NCBI GenBank assembly: GCA_013350335.1 | Contig: CM023532.1 | Coordinates: 38,317,708 to 38,381,707, forward strand | Length of the DNA stretch: 64,000 bases | From: Chimonanthus salicifolius | Lineage: Eukaryota > Streptophyta > Magnoliopsida > Laurales > Calycanthaceae | Direction of reading: 5' to 3' | Shown: one piece after another, positions 48,300 through 59,488 of the stretch | How the letters are laid out: each line of letters begins with the position of its first letter | Numbering within the stretch: position 1 is the stretch's first letter | The notes under the pieces: model-generated | Told to the model about the DNA's origin: nothing | What the model saw: the letters and a program-made list of their open reading frames with translations, nothing else | Databases searched by the model: none | Made by a program: the position numbers and the translations under genes

Positions 48300-51200
48300 C
48301 AAGAAGGTCGGGTGTTCACTTACAAACCCTAATCTTCTTCTTTTAATAGCTTCTCTTTCCCTCTCTCCAGTAAGCCCTAGCAGCTGCTGCTCTCTGTATT
48401 TTTCCCATCGAAGAAGAAAAAGAAGCAGAGAAGGGAAAGGAAAGCAGGTATAGCGATTTTTTTCTTCAATCTTTTCTCCATATTTTCTTTTTTCTCTTTC
48501 CATTCTTTCTCTCCGCCGTTTCATTTATTATCTCATCCCATTTTTTTCTACTGAATTTTAATGTTCTATAGGGAGGGTAGAGTCGCAGCCGCCGGCGTTT
48601 TCTTAAAAAAATTCTCTAACTTCCCATTTTTTCCAAAATCGCGCCTCACGGTTCACGATTGGATAAAAAACCGATTTAAACCGCGGCTTGAAACGGTTTT
48701 TTTGCGGCTTAATTTATCAGAAGGCTTTTTAATCAGATCGTCTTTAAACTGGAAGCAGAAAATTCAGCTAGGATCGAGTCATGAGTATTGTGTAATTTAA
48801 GTTAGGGTTTGTGGTAGAGGTATTAAGGCATGTTTGGAAAAACAAAATGGAAAGTGGACGATTCAGTGAATGCTTGAGAGAACTGACTGATCTGATTTTA
48901 CGTGTAAAGTTTTTGTACGAGTGGGTTTTGGGGCCTTTCAAGTTTGGAACCTCACAACTATTATTATCATCACTGTAATGAGGATGATGAGGAACATCCT
49001 CTATTGGAAGATGGGTGGAATTTTTTGAAATTTCAGCTGAAAAATTCAGCCAAAATTTCAGAGATTTAAGACGAAAACTTTTTGAAATCTTTACGGCAAT
49101 GGAAGAAGAAGAATAAAATGAGAACATGCTGCAGATGGAGGTAGAGGCAAACAAAAACCACCAGTGTGCTGCAAAGGAAAGGGGAGGGAAACGATGTTTC
49201 CTTTGCTCTTCTAGGGGAATCCATTTTGGGCTGGAAGGGGGTTGAGAGGGGTAAAGTGGGCCCCGCTTTTCCTCTTCTAGGCAAATATCAAATAGGGGAA
49301 TCATTAAAAAAAAAAGGAAAAAACAAACAAACAGGGGATTAGAAGGGAAACCCTTACTTTTCCTTTCATTCTACTCATCCAAACACAACCTTAGGATCAT
49401 TTAAAATCCTAAAGTTTTGCCTTCTTTTACCTTTTTTTAATGTTGTTCAAATGAGGAGTTCATTGATAATTTAGTCATGCATCCCCAAATTTTTTTTTTA
49501 AAGATAGTGATTTTATTGCTAGAAGGAAGATACCAAAAAAAGGCATGAAGGCCCAAAGTTGGGGAAATATACATATAGGACTAGAACACGTTGAAAAATA
49601 AAATACCCCAACACCTCAAAGAAAATAAATTAGGCAGGACAAGATGCAACATTTATCATATATTATAGATAGTCTGGTCACTCCTCTTTTGGTGAGAGAA
49701 CCTGCAACATCATTGGCATCTCTTGGTGTTTGGACGTAGCTCACCGGAATAGTGGAAAAAAGATCTAAAATTTCTTCATTAATGCCCTCAATATTATGAG
49801 GATGAGAGGATTCATCAGCCGCCCCATTTAACTACACATGATGAATCCCCTTCAATTATCAAAGGAAAAGTAGATCATGATATCACCAGCTTGAGCCCTT
49901 GAAGGAGAGCCTAGGCCTTGGCAACATGAGCAAAATTAATCCCATTGGGCTATAGAAAACCAACATATCAGTTCTTCAATTGTCTTAAATAAGGCCCTCA
50001 ATACCAGTTGGGCCAATGGCACTAATCGCACATCCATTGAAATTCAGTTTATAATAACTGATTGGCAGAGGAGTCTACTGCAATGAACAAGAGGTAGAAG
50101 AGGGGGAGTCTTTAATCACTTCAGACTAGCATCTTATAATTTCATTAATCGGGTAATGGAGAAAATATCAAGAAAGGAATCCTAGCTGGCGCACCTCCAT
50201 TTGATTGCTTGTAGGATCCTCTCAGAATTGTGTGCCACATCTTTGTAACACCAGTTATTCCTTTCCAACCAGATTGACATGAAGTAGTGATGGGAATGGA
50301 GTTCCAAAGGATTCGTCCCTTAGCACCAAGCGATCCAAGTTGCTAGCTTTGAAGTAAATTCAACTACGACATGGGAAGGACCCAAGATAATTCAAACAAG
50401 GAGAATTGAAGGACACTAGAGGAATAAGTGATTGACATTCTCCTTCTCACCAAGGCAAAAGAAATGAAAGTTGGCAAGTTGGAGTTTGTTACCTCTTCTT
50501 ATCAACATGTCCAAAGTCAACACCTTTTTTTTTGAAACGCACCCAGCAGAAAGTAATATATTTGAAGGTGCGGGGCATCTCCCTTATCTATTATGGGGGC
50601 TGATAGGATCTTCAGGACTGGTAAGCTTGAATAGAAGGATTGTACATAAACTTTCCTTTACTCTCTAGCATCCAAATGTAAAAATTTGGCCTTGATGGAT
50701 TTAAGTAGCAACAATAGATCAATTGTTAAAGAGATAGAAATTGTCCTTACTCCCAATGGTAGGTATCTTTCAAAGTTATGACACCAAGAAATATACTCCT
50801 GACAAACCTTGAAGCACTCTTTGACAACAGAGTTGTGATTCGACAAAATGTGGAACAAATAAGGAAAATAACCTCTAAAGGAGTCTTTGCTAGCCATAAA
50901 TCATGCCAGAAATACTCTCTCTCTTTTTCCGCCCTGATACTGAATGTTAGTGTAAATAGAATTGAGTCAATTGACCACCTGAAGCACCCAAAAGAAGGAG
51001 CATCTCTGAGATACATTGATTCTCCATCCATCACCACCCAAATGTTATTTCTTGATCAAAATGATCTTCCAGAAGCCTGATCTTTATTGCCCAACCTCCA
51101 CACTCATTTGTCAATGAGCGCTAGGTTCATGGATTTAAGACTTTTCACACCTAGGTCTCTAGACTTTAACTGTTTTACACACTGTGTCTTAGCTTACCAA

Positions 51201-54200
51201 GTGATATTCCTTCTGCTCATGGAGACCTTTCCATAGAAAATCCCACAACAATGTTTCCAATATATGGATGATAGCGGCTGGACACCTGAAGCACTCGTTT
51301 CCAAAAGGAGCATCTCTGAGACGAAACATTGATTCTCCATCATCACCACCTACTTGTTGTTTCTCAATCAAAATGATCTTCCAAAAGCCTGATCCACATT
51401 GCCCAACCTCCACACCCATTTGCTGATAAGTGCTAGATTCATGGATTTTCCAACTTGAGGCCAAGGTTTGATAATGCTGTACACTCATCTCAGTAAGCAA
51501 CTTGGCTTTCAAATGTGCGATGAGATTAGGGTTTTAATCAATCGTTGTCCTCTGTCCTGCCTCACTATTTTTAGCTTAAGTGCATCTTGAGAATTTGAAC
51601 TTTGATGTAGATCATATACTGTAGCCCTTAGTTTCAATTGTTGGCTATGCTTTGATTATTGGTGGCTTGGAACAACTCAGGTTCTACATTTGTAAAAATA
51701 AGTTTGGCTTCTCTCTGTGGAAGTTGTTTACTTTTGTGACTTGCTTGATCAAACCAATTTAAGTCTTCTTTTTGAAAGGTAATTCAGGCCCAATTCAAGA
51801 AGCTGTATTTTGGAATCTAATGTTATTTACTAGAATGGGTATTCCTTTGCTTTGATGGTGGTGAGGAAGATTAGCTTCTAATGACATCCCATAATTGATA
51901 TTACAAACATGTTTTTTTTTTTTAGCGGTAAAAAAGGAAAAAAAAATGGGATCTTACAAACATGTTTTTGATGTATGGATGGCATAATCTTTGTCCTTAT
52001 TTTCACGTTAACTAGTAATTTATAGTATTGGATTTACTTGAAGCCTTTATGCATTTTCTTTGATTCATCATTGATGACACTAATTTTTTATTTATTTCAG
52101 TGTTCATTAAACTAACTTCTCTCAGTGTATTGATTTTGACAGGTTGACAGTTTGCTGCCATGTATCTTCAGTTTTACATAAATGAAAATGGCGATAAAGT
52201 TTACACCACCAAGGTATATTTACTTACTAAGATTTCCCCTTATTTACTTCAGGTGTTATTACTCATTATTTGGGCAAGATCGTTCATTGTTTGGAGGATT
52301 TGTAGTACTGAAGATTTTTTTTTTTTGGTTTTGAATTATAGCAAATAGAAACGAACCATGCATCAAAGAGTTTGTTCAGATAATGGATCATTATGATATA
52401 TATATGGGTAGTGATCCTCCCATGGGCATTTTGTGTAACCCGACACGGGTTTTATTATATTGTCCATTTTGCCCTTCGAATCGGCTTGTCGAGACCTTCG
52501 AATCACTTACAATAAAGGGTTGTCTTTTGGTCCTTACTACCTACTCAATTTTCTACTGTATCACTCCATCTTTTTCCCATTGAAGAGAGAGGTTTTCTTT
52601 TCTTAAAATGGACAAAGAAGAAAAAGAGTTTGGACTCTTGAGTTCCTCTTTCATCGTGAGACATCTTGGGCATTTTTGAAATGTCTCTCATCAAGAATTT
52701 TCTCAACCTTCACATCAATTTTTTCAGTTGCTCAATGTAGGTTGGTCCATGGGTCCTTTTCATGCGTGAAATGATTTCATGGAAAATTTACCAGCAGCAG
52801 CAGTTCTGAGGAATTTGGGTAACAAATATATTAGTAAGAACTAAATTAGTAGTTGTAGATAAGACCAAGACTTTGACACGAACTGAACTAGAGGTGGATG
52901 ACATACTTAGCTTTCTTATATTGCTTGATGGGCATGGTGCTTAAACAACTTGATATTTTTTAGTAGAACGCTTATTAGATATAAGAAAAAGAAGTCATTT
53001 CCACTATGTTGAGTATTTTTTAATGTAAAATCCGCCCTGGTCTGGGTTACATATTTTTTATTTTTAAAAAACATTGAAATAATGGAAACTATTTGTTTTA
53101 AAAATTTGGGTAGATATGTTTATTTGTGCCTAATGTTCTGTCAGTAGTCTAATTTTTGGTCCCAGACTTTTCTACTAAAGGCTTATCATTTTGATTCTGT
53201 TTCTGGCCTTTTGGCATTCATGTTTATTCTAAATGCATTTTTATTGTGTTTAAGATCAAACCTAGATTATAGCTGAACCTTCTAATAGAATGCTAATTAG
53301 ATATGAAAAAACAAAAAAAAATCTGAGGTCTCAAGTTCGAGTCCCGTAGACATCTGATGTCCATGGCTTGCAGGGAGGCTGTGTGCATCCAGAGTTTTAC
53401 CTAATGCCTTCATTATGTTGAGTATTTTTAACGTAAAATCAGTCATGGTCTCTCAAATGTTATTGGAAGAGTGGAAAGGATTTTAGAAAGTTGGCTAGAT
53501 ATTTATATTGTGCATGTATGTAGTCATTTTTTTGGAGATGTATATGTAGTCTAATTTTTAGTCCTAGGCATATCATTATCATTCTGTTTCTGACCTTTTG
53601 TCATTCCTGTTTATTATAGATAAAGGCTCGGCATTTAGACACCGCGGAAATCTGGCAGCAGACACCGATTTTCAGATTTTGAGGGGAAATTATGATTCTG
53701 CCCTTGAGCTCGAAATCGACCGATCGATTCTGCAACGCATTTTCGCTTTGATCGATCGATCTGAGGCATATACGATTTATTCGATCGATCAGACAGTTCA
53801 TTTTCGAATCGATCGATTGATCTTAACATGAGATTCCATCGATTGCACGGTTCCATGGGATCGTGCGATCGATTTTAACAGAGAGGTCGACATTTTGATA
53901 GTCGACCTCTCCTCTCAAGATTGATCGCACGATCCCAGTGATCAATTGATCGACTGTGACCCATTCAAAGATCAATCGCACGATCACATAGAATTGTGTG
54001 ATTGATTTTAACTGAGAGGTTGATAGTTTGACAGTCGACCTCTCCTATAAAGATCGATCGCACGATTCTATGTGATCGATTGATTGTTTGTTTAGTGCAA
54101 GATCGATTGCACGATTTCTGTGATCGCGCGATTGATCGCAAACTTATATATAAAACCAATCAATCTTTTCTCCCTTTCTCTACGATTGAAACCCTCGAAA

Positions 54201-57200
54201 CCGAAGACCCTTTTTCTTCTTCTCGAATCGATCGATCGACTCTTTCCTCTTCACCAAATCGACCGCACGATTCTCGAAATCGATCGATCTTCCCTCTCCC
54301 CTCTTCCAACCGATCGATTTTGCCCTCTCCGGATACCCTTTCTCTTCGTCTTCTCCAATCGATTCTCCTTTACAGCCATCCTTCCACATGGCATCCAAAG
54401 GGTCTACATCGAGAGGGAGAAAGACCAAGGTGTCGGCTTCATCGAGAGGGAAGAGAGCAAGATTGACGGAGACACTTACCGAGACGGAGACCTTCGACCC
54501 GAACCACTTCAACTCTTTGGAAGCGGCCACATTGTACCGAGAGGATTTGTACTCTCGGCCGATGATTTATGGTAAAATCATTGACCTTAGTTTTTTTTTA
54601 ACATTTGAATTAAGAATCCATAAATATATTGACAGACTTGGATGGAGAGAATTTTTGGGAATAAGAGAAGATTTTTATCCAAAATTGGTGAAGGAATTTT
54701 ATGCAAACATGTCGGAAGACCGGGCGAAACACTCTATAAAATCCAAAGTTAGGGGGATAGAAATTGAGATTTCAACTTCGGCAGGGGACAGAATGTTTCA
54801 GTTTCCCAGTGCCACTATTTCGAATTATGAACCAAATTCATGGCCCACCGATGTTGTCGGATTTGTTTCCTCAAAGGCCATGACCCAAATGTGTGGGCGA
54901 AGTGAAAATGTCAAAGGAGATAAGCCCTCGCTGATGGAGCTAACCCTAGAAGCTCAAATTGTATATTACATTATTAGGAAGAATATTTTACCTAAAAAAG
55001 GGCTAAGTAATCAGGTGCCGTATTTTGGTAGTTTCATCATATGGTGCATTTTGAATGGCAAGCAAATTGATATCTCCTTTATCATCATAAAATACATGGT
55101 TACTTGTCGTAAGATTAGAAAATGTAGCCTTCCATATGGTTTATTTTTGTCTTAGTTGTTTCGACAAGAATGAATCACCTTCCTCCCCCGAAGAGAAAAT
55201 AGCTTTGAAGAAAATCGATATATTCAATACGTCTACTTTGGGCAAGATGGGATTCAAACTCGACAATGCACGTTGGGTTCCCAAAGTAGAACATGCTCCT
55301 CTTAAGGTTGAGGCACCTGAGGAGGAGGGTGACGGACCTGAAGTTGGGGGGACTGAGGCACCTGAAGTTTAAGGGGCAGAGGCACCCGAAGTTGGGAGGG
55401 TACAGGCACATGATACAGGAGTCAGTATTATGCTAATTCTTGACAGTATAAAAAAATTGAATGAAAAACTTGATGTGAAATTTGCTGAGATTGAAGGAAG
55501 GCTTATGGGAAGACTTGAAGGAATGATTGATGAAAAATTAGCTGAAATGGAAGGAAGACTGATTGGAAGGCTTGAAGGAATGGTTGACCATAAATTGGCT
55601 GAGATGGAATGACGAATGTCAAAATTGATAAGAAAAATGGTGAGTTGGTTTGAATGACGATGAGAATGCTGAATAATTTGGGGAATCTAGTGATAGATGT
55701 AATGAGAAACTCTGTTCTTTTAATGCAAAAAGGAATAAAAACACATCTTGGATGCGATTCGTCATCCGGGACTGTCAGATGTTTCATAGGTGAGAAGATG
55801 ATAAATCGATCATGGGGGATTGTCTCTTCGTCCACTGACACGAGTGAGGCTCGCCCGACTGACCCCACTCAGCCTCGTCCGACTGACCCCCATTCAGCCT
55901 CTTCCGTCTGGCCCCATTCAGCCTCGTCCTACAGGCCCCACTCGTCAGGTGCGTTCGACTGGCCCCATGCAGAGTGCGACTGGGCGTTGTCCATTGGCAC
56001 CAGCACCTCCTTCATCGGCACTAGCACCTCCTGATACGGCATCTGTCCCAGCTTCTACATCTGCACCTGCTTCTACATCTGCCCCTGCTCCTGCCTCCGA
56101 ATAGCCGTTGTATTTGAAATTTTTGTAATTTTCAAATTTTGATATTCTTATGTAAATGTTGTAAATTTTGAATGAATATGGTGAATGTTTTTTTTTTATG
56201 ATATCTTTTGTCAATCTCGAATAAACATAGTGAATGGTTTCTTTTTATGAACTGTTTCTTCTATTTGAATGAACATGATAAATGGTTTGTTTGTAAACAA
56301 GTGACCCTTTATCTGTTACTAAATATGGGAGCATTGAATGGTCTGTCACTAAATATGGGACCCTTGAGTTGTCTGACACTAAATATGAGTTTCATAGATT
56401 GTCGCTAAACATGACACCTTTGAGTGGTGGTTTGTCACTAAATATGGGACCTTAGAGTGGATTGTCACTAAACATGAGATCTTTGAGTGGTCAGTCAACA
56501 AGTATGGGATCTTAGAAATCAGATGGCCTGATTAAAAAAGAGTATTAACCATTAGTGAAGAGTTTGTCAAAGAATGCTTGATTAAACAACCTATGGAAAA
56601 ACTCTTCTTTAATCAGGCCATACTTGTTGACTGACCATTCAAAGGTCTCATGTTTAGCGACAATCCAATCTAAGGTTCCAAATTTAGTTACAAACCACTT
56701 AAAGGTCCCATGTTTAGTCACAAACCACTCTAAGGTCCCATATTTAGTGAAAGCCCCACGCAAGGGTCTCATATTTCTTAACAAATCATTCAATGCTGGA
56801 TTTATTTAAAATAACAATTGTTGCTTGAATGCATGCTTCAGTACATCGGAATTAAAATTAATACAACTTTTTGCAACTGAAATACATTTTTGCAACTGAA
56901 TGCATGAAAAAATGATAAGACACCCATCATTGATTCAACCAATGCTGTAATTCGCTAGGATCTCTTAAGATCACCAGAGGTATATGTCGAATCGTCATAG
57001 AAGTCATAAGAGCTAGTCGGCTGTGGAAAAAAGAGTACGTGTTAGTATTTTTGATCTTATTCTATATGAATGAAAATGTAAATATGTATCTTATGTAAAA
57101 GAAACTTGCTTCGGATAATTGAGACAAACTCGTTGCTTGCAATTGAGGGTAATAATCATGAGGTTGATTTTGGAAAGGGGGTTTGGGATTTGAGGAAAAA

Positions 57201-59488
57201 TAGTTTGGAAATGAGTTTGAGAGAGAGGGGTTTGAGTGAGAGGGGTGTAGAAAGGGCTTCGAGGGAGAAGATTTCGAAATCGGGGAGGTTTTGAGGGAGA
57301 AGATTTCGAAATCGGGGTTCTGATGGAGTAGGGTTTCGAAAGAGGCGAGATGGAAAGGAAGAATGAAAGGGAAGAGGGGGAGCGATTGAATATACTCAGT
57401 TTCGCGTGGAAGATCGATCGCACGATTTCTGTGATCGTGCGATCAATCTTGTCCTAAACAAACAATTGATCGATCACATAGAATCGTGCGATCGATCTTG
57501 ATAGGAGAGGTCGACTGTCAAACTGTCGACCTCTCAGTTAAAATCGATCGCATGATTCTATGTGATCGTGCAATCGATCTTTGAATGGGTCACAATTGAT
57601 CGATCGATCACTGGGATCGTGCGATCGATCTTGAGAGGAGAGGTCGACTGACAAAATGTCGACCTCTTTGTTAAAATCGATCGCACGATCCCATGGGACC
57701 GTGTGATCGATTGAATCTCGTGTTAGGATCAATCGATCGATTCGAAAATGAACTGTCTGATCGATCGATCGATCGCATATGCCTTAGAACGATTGATCGA
57801 AGCGAAAATGAACTGTCTGATCAATCGTATATGCCTTAGAACGATCGATTGAAGCGAAAATGCGTTGCAGAATCGATCAGTTGATTTCGAGCGGAAGGGC
57901 AGAATTGTAATTTCCCCTCAAAATCTGAAAATCGGTGTCTGCTGACAGATTTTCCCAGTGTTTAAATGCCGAGCCTAGATAAATTTTTTATCGTGTTTTA
58001 TAAGATCAAACCTAAATTAACGCTGAACCTTTTGGGTACCACATTTGGCTTTCTAACTATTGTCTAAAGTTTTACGATAATCCTTGGTTTTTTATGAAAC
58101 AACTGGTAGGCTTTATTATCCTTAATCTTGGTTTCATCCACTTGTCTAAATGGAGTGGAATGGCGGCGCAGATGCTCTAGCCAACTTTGGAGCTTTCTGA
58201 TCAGAGTTCGTGGTGGAATATCCTTCCCATTGTACTTTTTGCCTGTATTTTTATTGTCCTTTATTTGATGGGCATTTTCGTGTTATTTAATTGTAGGTTG
58301 TTTTGAATAACTTGTCATTATGCAGTAGCCTAGTAAACATGGTGGTTTGCTCATTAATTGGGCCTCTCCACTGAAGAAGTTCTAGAACATCTGAAGATCC
58401 AATCTTTTTGGTGCCTGGATGGAGTGCGTATGCCTGTGATTGTATTTGTTTTTGGGTGGTTTCATGGTTCCTTGGGTCCTTCATGTTATGGGGCTTTGAT
58501 GGTTTCCTTTGTTTTGTGTGGTTTTGGTGGGTTTCACGAGCTGTGTTTGTTCTTGGTTTGGGTTCCTTGTTTTCAGGGCACTTCTTGCGTCCTTTCTGTA
58601 TCAATAAAATTACAATTTGATAAAAAAATACTGGTTGGCTCTGTGGTTGAGGAATGCTAGGATTGTTAGATTTCTGCATTATTTCACATTATTTTGTCCT
58701 TGGTTTTAGGACGTCAAGTGGATATCATAGACTTGTGGAAATCCCTCTTTTTGGATTTATTACTATTACCTTTTACACGCTTTAGCATAAAAAGAAACTT
58801 ACTATAGGACTTGAGGCCTTTTCTGCTATAAACTTTTGGAAGAATGTACGACTATATCCAGTTAATAAAAAGGAATAGCGTGAGTTCAACTATGGAGGCA
58901 ACTCGGTCAGAGTTCTCCTAGCTTAGCTGTTTACTCTGTAAATCAGAGGCGTACTAGTTCAATATTTTGAATTTTTTTTTTTATTTCAACTGCAAATCAG
59001 AGGCATGCTAGTTCTACATGTGGAAAACTTTTGTTGTAACTAAGCCAAGATAGGCTTTAATAAAAGGCATTTATATGATATTATCAGTTCATATTGATCT
59101 GAACCTCTCTTCTCTGGCTTGCAGAAAGAATCACCTCTTGGTTTAGCTACACAGTCTGCTCATCCAGGTAAGTACCAATTTACCACCACTGCAATTTCTG
59201 TTTTCAGAAAAAATCATCTTTTTTAAATTGATTTTAAACAGACCTCGTGGTGCTTTGTTTTGAGTGTCCTTTTGAGTACAGGCCTAGCCCTTCTACACAC
59301 ACGTATTAGCATAAAGATGCACGTGTTCTTTATTTACTTTTTCATTCTGTCTTCTGTGACAAATTTTTTTTTTCTTTCTTTTGGTTGCAGCCCGCTTCTC
59401 TCCAGATGACAAATATTCAAGGCAGAGAGTTCTTTTGAAGAAGCGGTTTGGATTGCTACCGACCCAAAAGCCACCCCTCAAGTACTGA
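48300..59488 (+). CDS. NOP10: NOP10, H/ACA snoRNP subunit 3
   Basis: Encodes the 64-residue NOP10 of the H/ACA box snoRNP, which with dyskerin/NAP57, GAR1 and NHP2 pseudouridylates rRNA in the nucleolus. Coding exons are 52160-52213 (18 codons), 59125-59167 and 59391-59488, phases 0 and 1, with canonical GT-AG sites. The joined frame has exactly 64 codons plus TGA. It starts [19 protein letters not shown], contains [15 protein letters not shown] and ends in [11 protein letters not shown], essentially the universal family sequence at full length. A non-coding first exon at about 48300-48447 (donor after aaagcag, acceptor AG at 52141-52142) is inferred. The two large introns, about 3.7 kb in the UTR and 6.9 kb in the coding region, hold a LINE, an intronic duplication and a 4.35-kb transposon. 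Confidence 0.92.
48324..48332 (+). promoter_or_regulatory. Telo-box upstream of NOP10
   Basis: AAACCCTAA, a promoter/leader element common in plant ribosome-biogenesis genes. It is followed by a CT-rich leader and the inferred exon-1 donor at 48448. This supports the placement of the NOP10 transcription start nearby. Confidence 0.55.
48829..49391. mobile_element. Possible PIF/Harbinger-type MITE in NOP10 UTR intron
   Basis: The left end (AGGCATGTTTGGAAAAAC) and the reversed right end (GGTTGTGTTTGGATGAG) are imperfect inverted repeats next to TTA on both sides, the usual duplication of this superfamily. The interior has purine-rich non-coding sequence. The ends are too imperfect to be sure. 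Confidence 0.4.
49490..51530 (-). pseudogene. Decayed LINE (RT C-terminus, zf-RVT, RNase H), minus strand
   Basis: Read on the minus strand from 51530 down: LLWDFLWKG, then a HLVSW-like and [16 protein letters not shown] segment (RT C-terminal region). [12 protein letters not shown] follows near 50270. An RNase H remnant lies at 50060-49650 ([10 protein letters not shown], then [21 protein letters not shown]). The 3' UTR ends gcaataaaatcactatcttt and an A run (a T run at 49491-49499 on the plus strand). Stops and frameshifts throughout. A roughly 150-bp part occurs twice, near 50980-51130 and 51280-51440, so the copy was internally duplicated or two LINEs are juxtaposed. It lies in the NOP10 UTR intron. 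Confidence 0.75.
51531..52142 (+). other. Rest of the NOP10 UTR intron
   Basis: Non-coding. A short direct repeat ttacaaacatgttttt occurs near 51900 and 51954, around an A/T run. It ends at the acceptor AG 52141-52142; a second possible acceptor is at 52149-52150. Confidence 0.5.
52961..53624 (+). repeat. Tandem duplication inside NOP10 intron
   Basis: Segment A, 52961-53282, and segment B, from 53283 to 53624, share an ordered set of blocks. These are tagaa-gct-attagatat, atgttgagtattttt, gtctaattttt-gtcc, cattctgtttctg-ccttttg and ttcatgtttatt. Segment B resumes at about 57984-58040 (tttataagatcaaacct, gctgaacctt) after the transposon inserted in it. A SINE-like piece with box B-like caagttcgagtccc sits in B at 53318-53400. 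Confidence 0.7.
53318..53400 (+). mobile_element. SINE fragment in NOP10 intron
   Basis: gaggtctcaagttcgagtcccgt is a clear box B region, followed by tggcttgcagggaggctgtgtgc. It is absent from the paralogous segment A, so it was inserted after the duplication or lost from A. Confidence 0.45.
54142..54150 (+). promoter_or_regulatory. Possible TATA box for the transposon ORF
   Basis: TTATATATAAAA context just inside the left TIR, about 240 bp before the ORF start at 54388, followed by a TC-rich leader. Confidence 0.4.
54388..55612 (+). pseudogene. Broken putative plant transposon protein ORF
   Basis: The first part (54388-55155, 255 codons) has a basic Ser/Lys/Arg-rich N-terminus. It continues with [22 protein letters not shown], then an [11 protein letters not shown] segment and [19 protein letters not shown]. 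This pattern matches the domain named putative plant transposon protein in plant annotations (Pfam Transposase_32 type). The frame shifts near 55140 into the 55136-55372 frame, meets a TAA at about 55370, and continues in the same frame to 55612. The last part has a 24-residue coiled-coil repeat in two copies (GRLEGM and KLAEME cores). Its role is unknown; it is not a recognisable DDE transposase. The lesions make it non-functional here. Confidence 0.6.
55840..56100 (+). repeat. Low-complexity Pro/Ser/Thr-coding tract
   Basis: Imperfect repeats of ctgaccccactcagcctcgtc and later of tctgcacctgcttctaca inside the transposon. Reading frames here are compositional. Confidence 0.7.
56310..56800. 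repeat. Internal foldback (imperfect inverted repeat)
   Basis: The left arm 56310-56545 carries repeated cactaaatatgggacc blocks and ends near gatggcctgattaaaaaagagt. The right arm 56595-56790 has the complements (actcttctttaatcaggccat, then ggtcccatatttagtg-type blocks). The centre is near 56570. An RNA from either strand would fold into a long imperfect hairpin. Confidence 0.75.
58130..58630 (+). mobile_element. LINE 3' fragment in NOP10 intron
   Basis: An RNase H end remnant, [12 protein letters not shown] (58163-58200), is followed by a 3' UTR with caataaaattacaatttgataaaaaaat at about 58604-58631. It is a severely truncated copy. Confidence 0.5.
58640..59124 (+). other. End of the NOP10 coding intron
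   Basis: Non-coding, ending in ctggcttgcag before the exon at 59125. The block ctgtaaatcagaggcgtactagttc occurs twice in diverged form near 58935 and 58989. Confidence 0.6.

Larger units (their letters stand above)
53625..57975 (+). mobile_element. Long-TIR DNA transposon (MULE-like) in NOP10 intron
   Basis: A 4351-bp insertion flanked by the 8-bp duplication TAGATAAA (53617-53624 and 57976-57983). The ends are inverted repeats of over 500 bp (about 53625-54140 and 57405-57975). They begin GGCTCGGCATTTAGACACCG on the left and, reversed, GGCTCGGCATTTAAACACTG on the right. The TIRs are packed with gatcgatcgcacgat-type motifs and hold internal hairpins (gaggtcgac...gtcgacctc). Inside are a broken ORF at 54388-55612, a Pro/Ser/Thr-rich tract and a 500-bp foldback. 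Long TIRs and an 8-9 bp duplication fit a Mutator-like element, but no MULE transposase domain was found, so it is probably non-autonomous. Confidence 0.85.

Noticed and set aside
46521..49391. Single large MITE spanning the gtttggatgag motifs at both ends
   Set aside because: It would include the proposed NOP10 first exon, and no matching target duplication was found. Two separate smaller elements fit better.
57091..57423. Minus-strand 110-codon frame inside the long-TIR element
   Set aside because: Low-complexity Ser/Pro/Phe-rich frame from purine-rich DNA adjoining the TIR; no recognisable domain.
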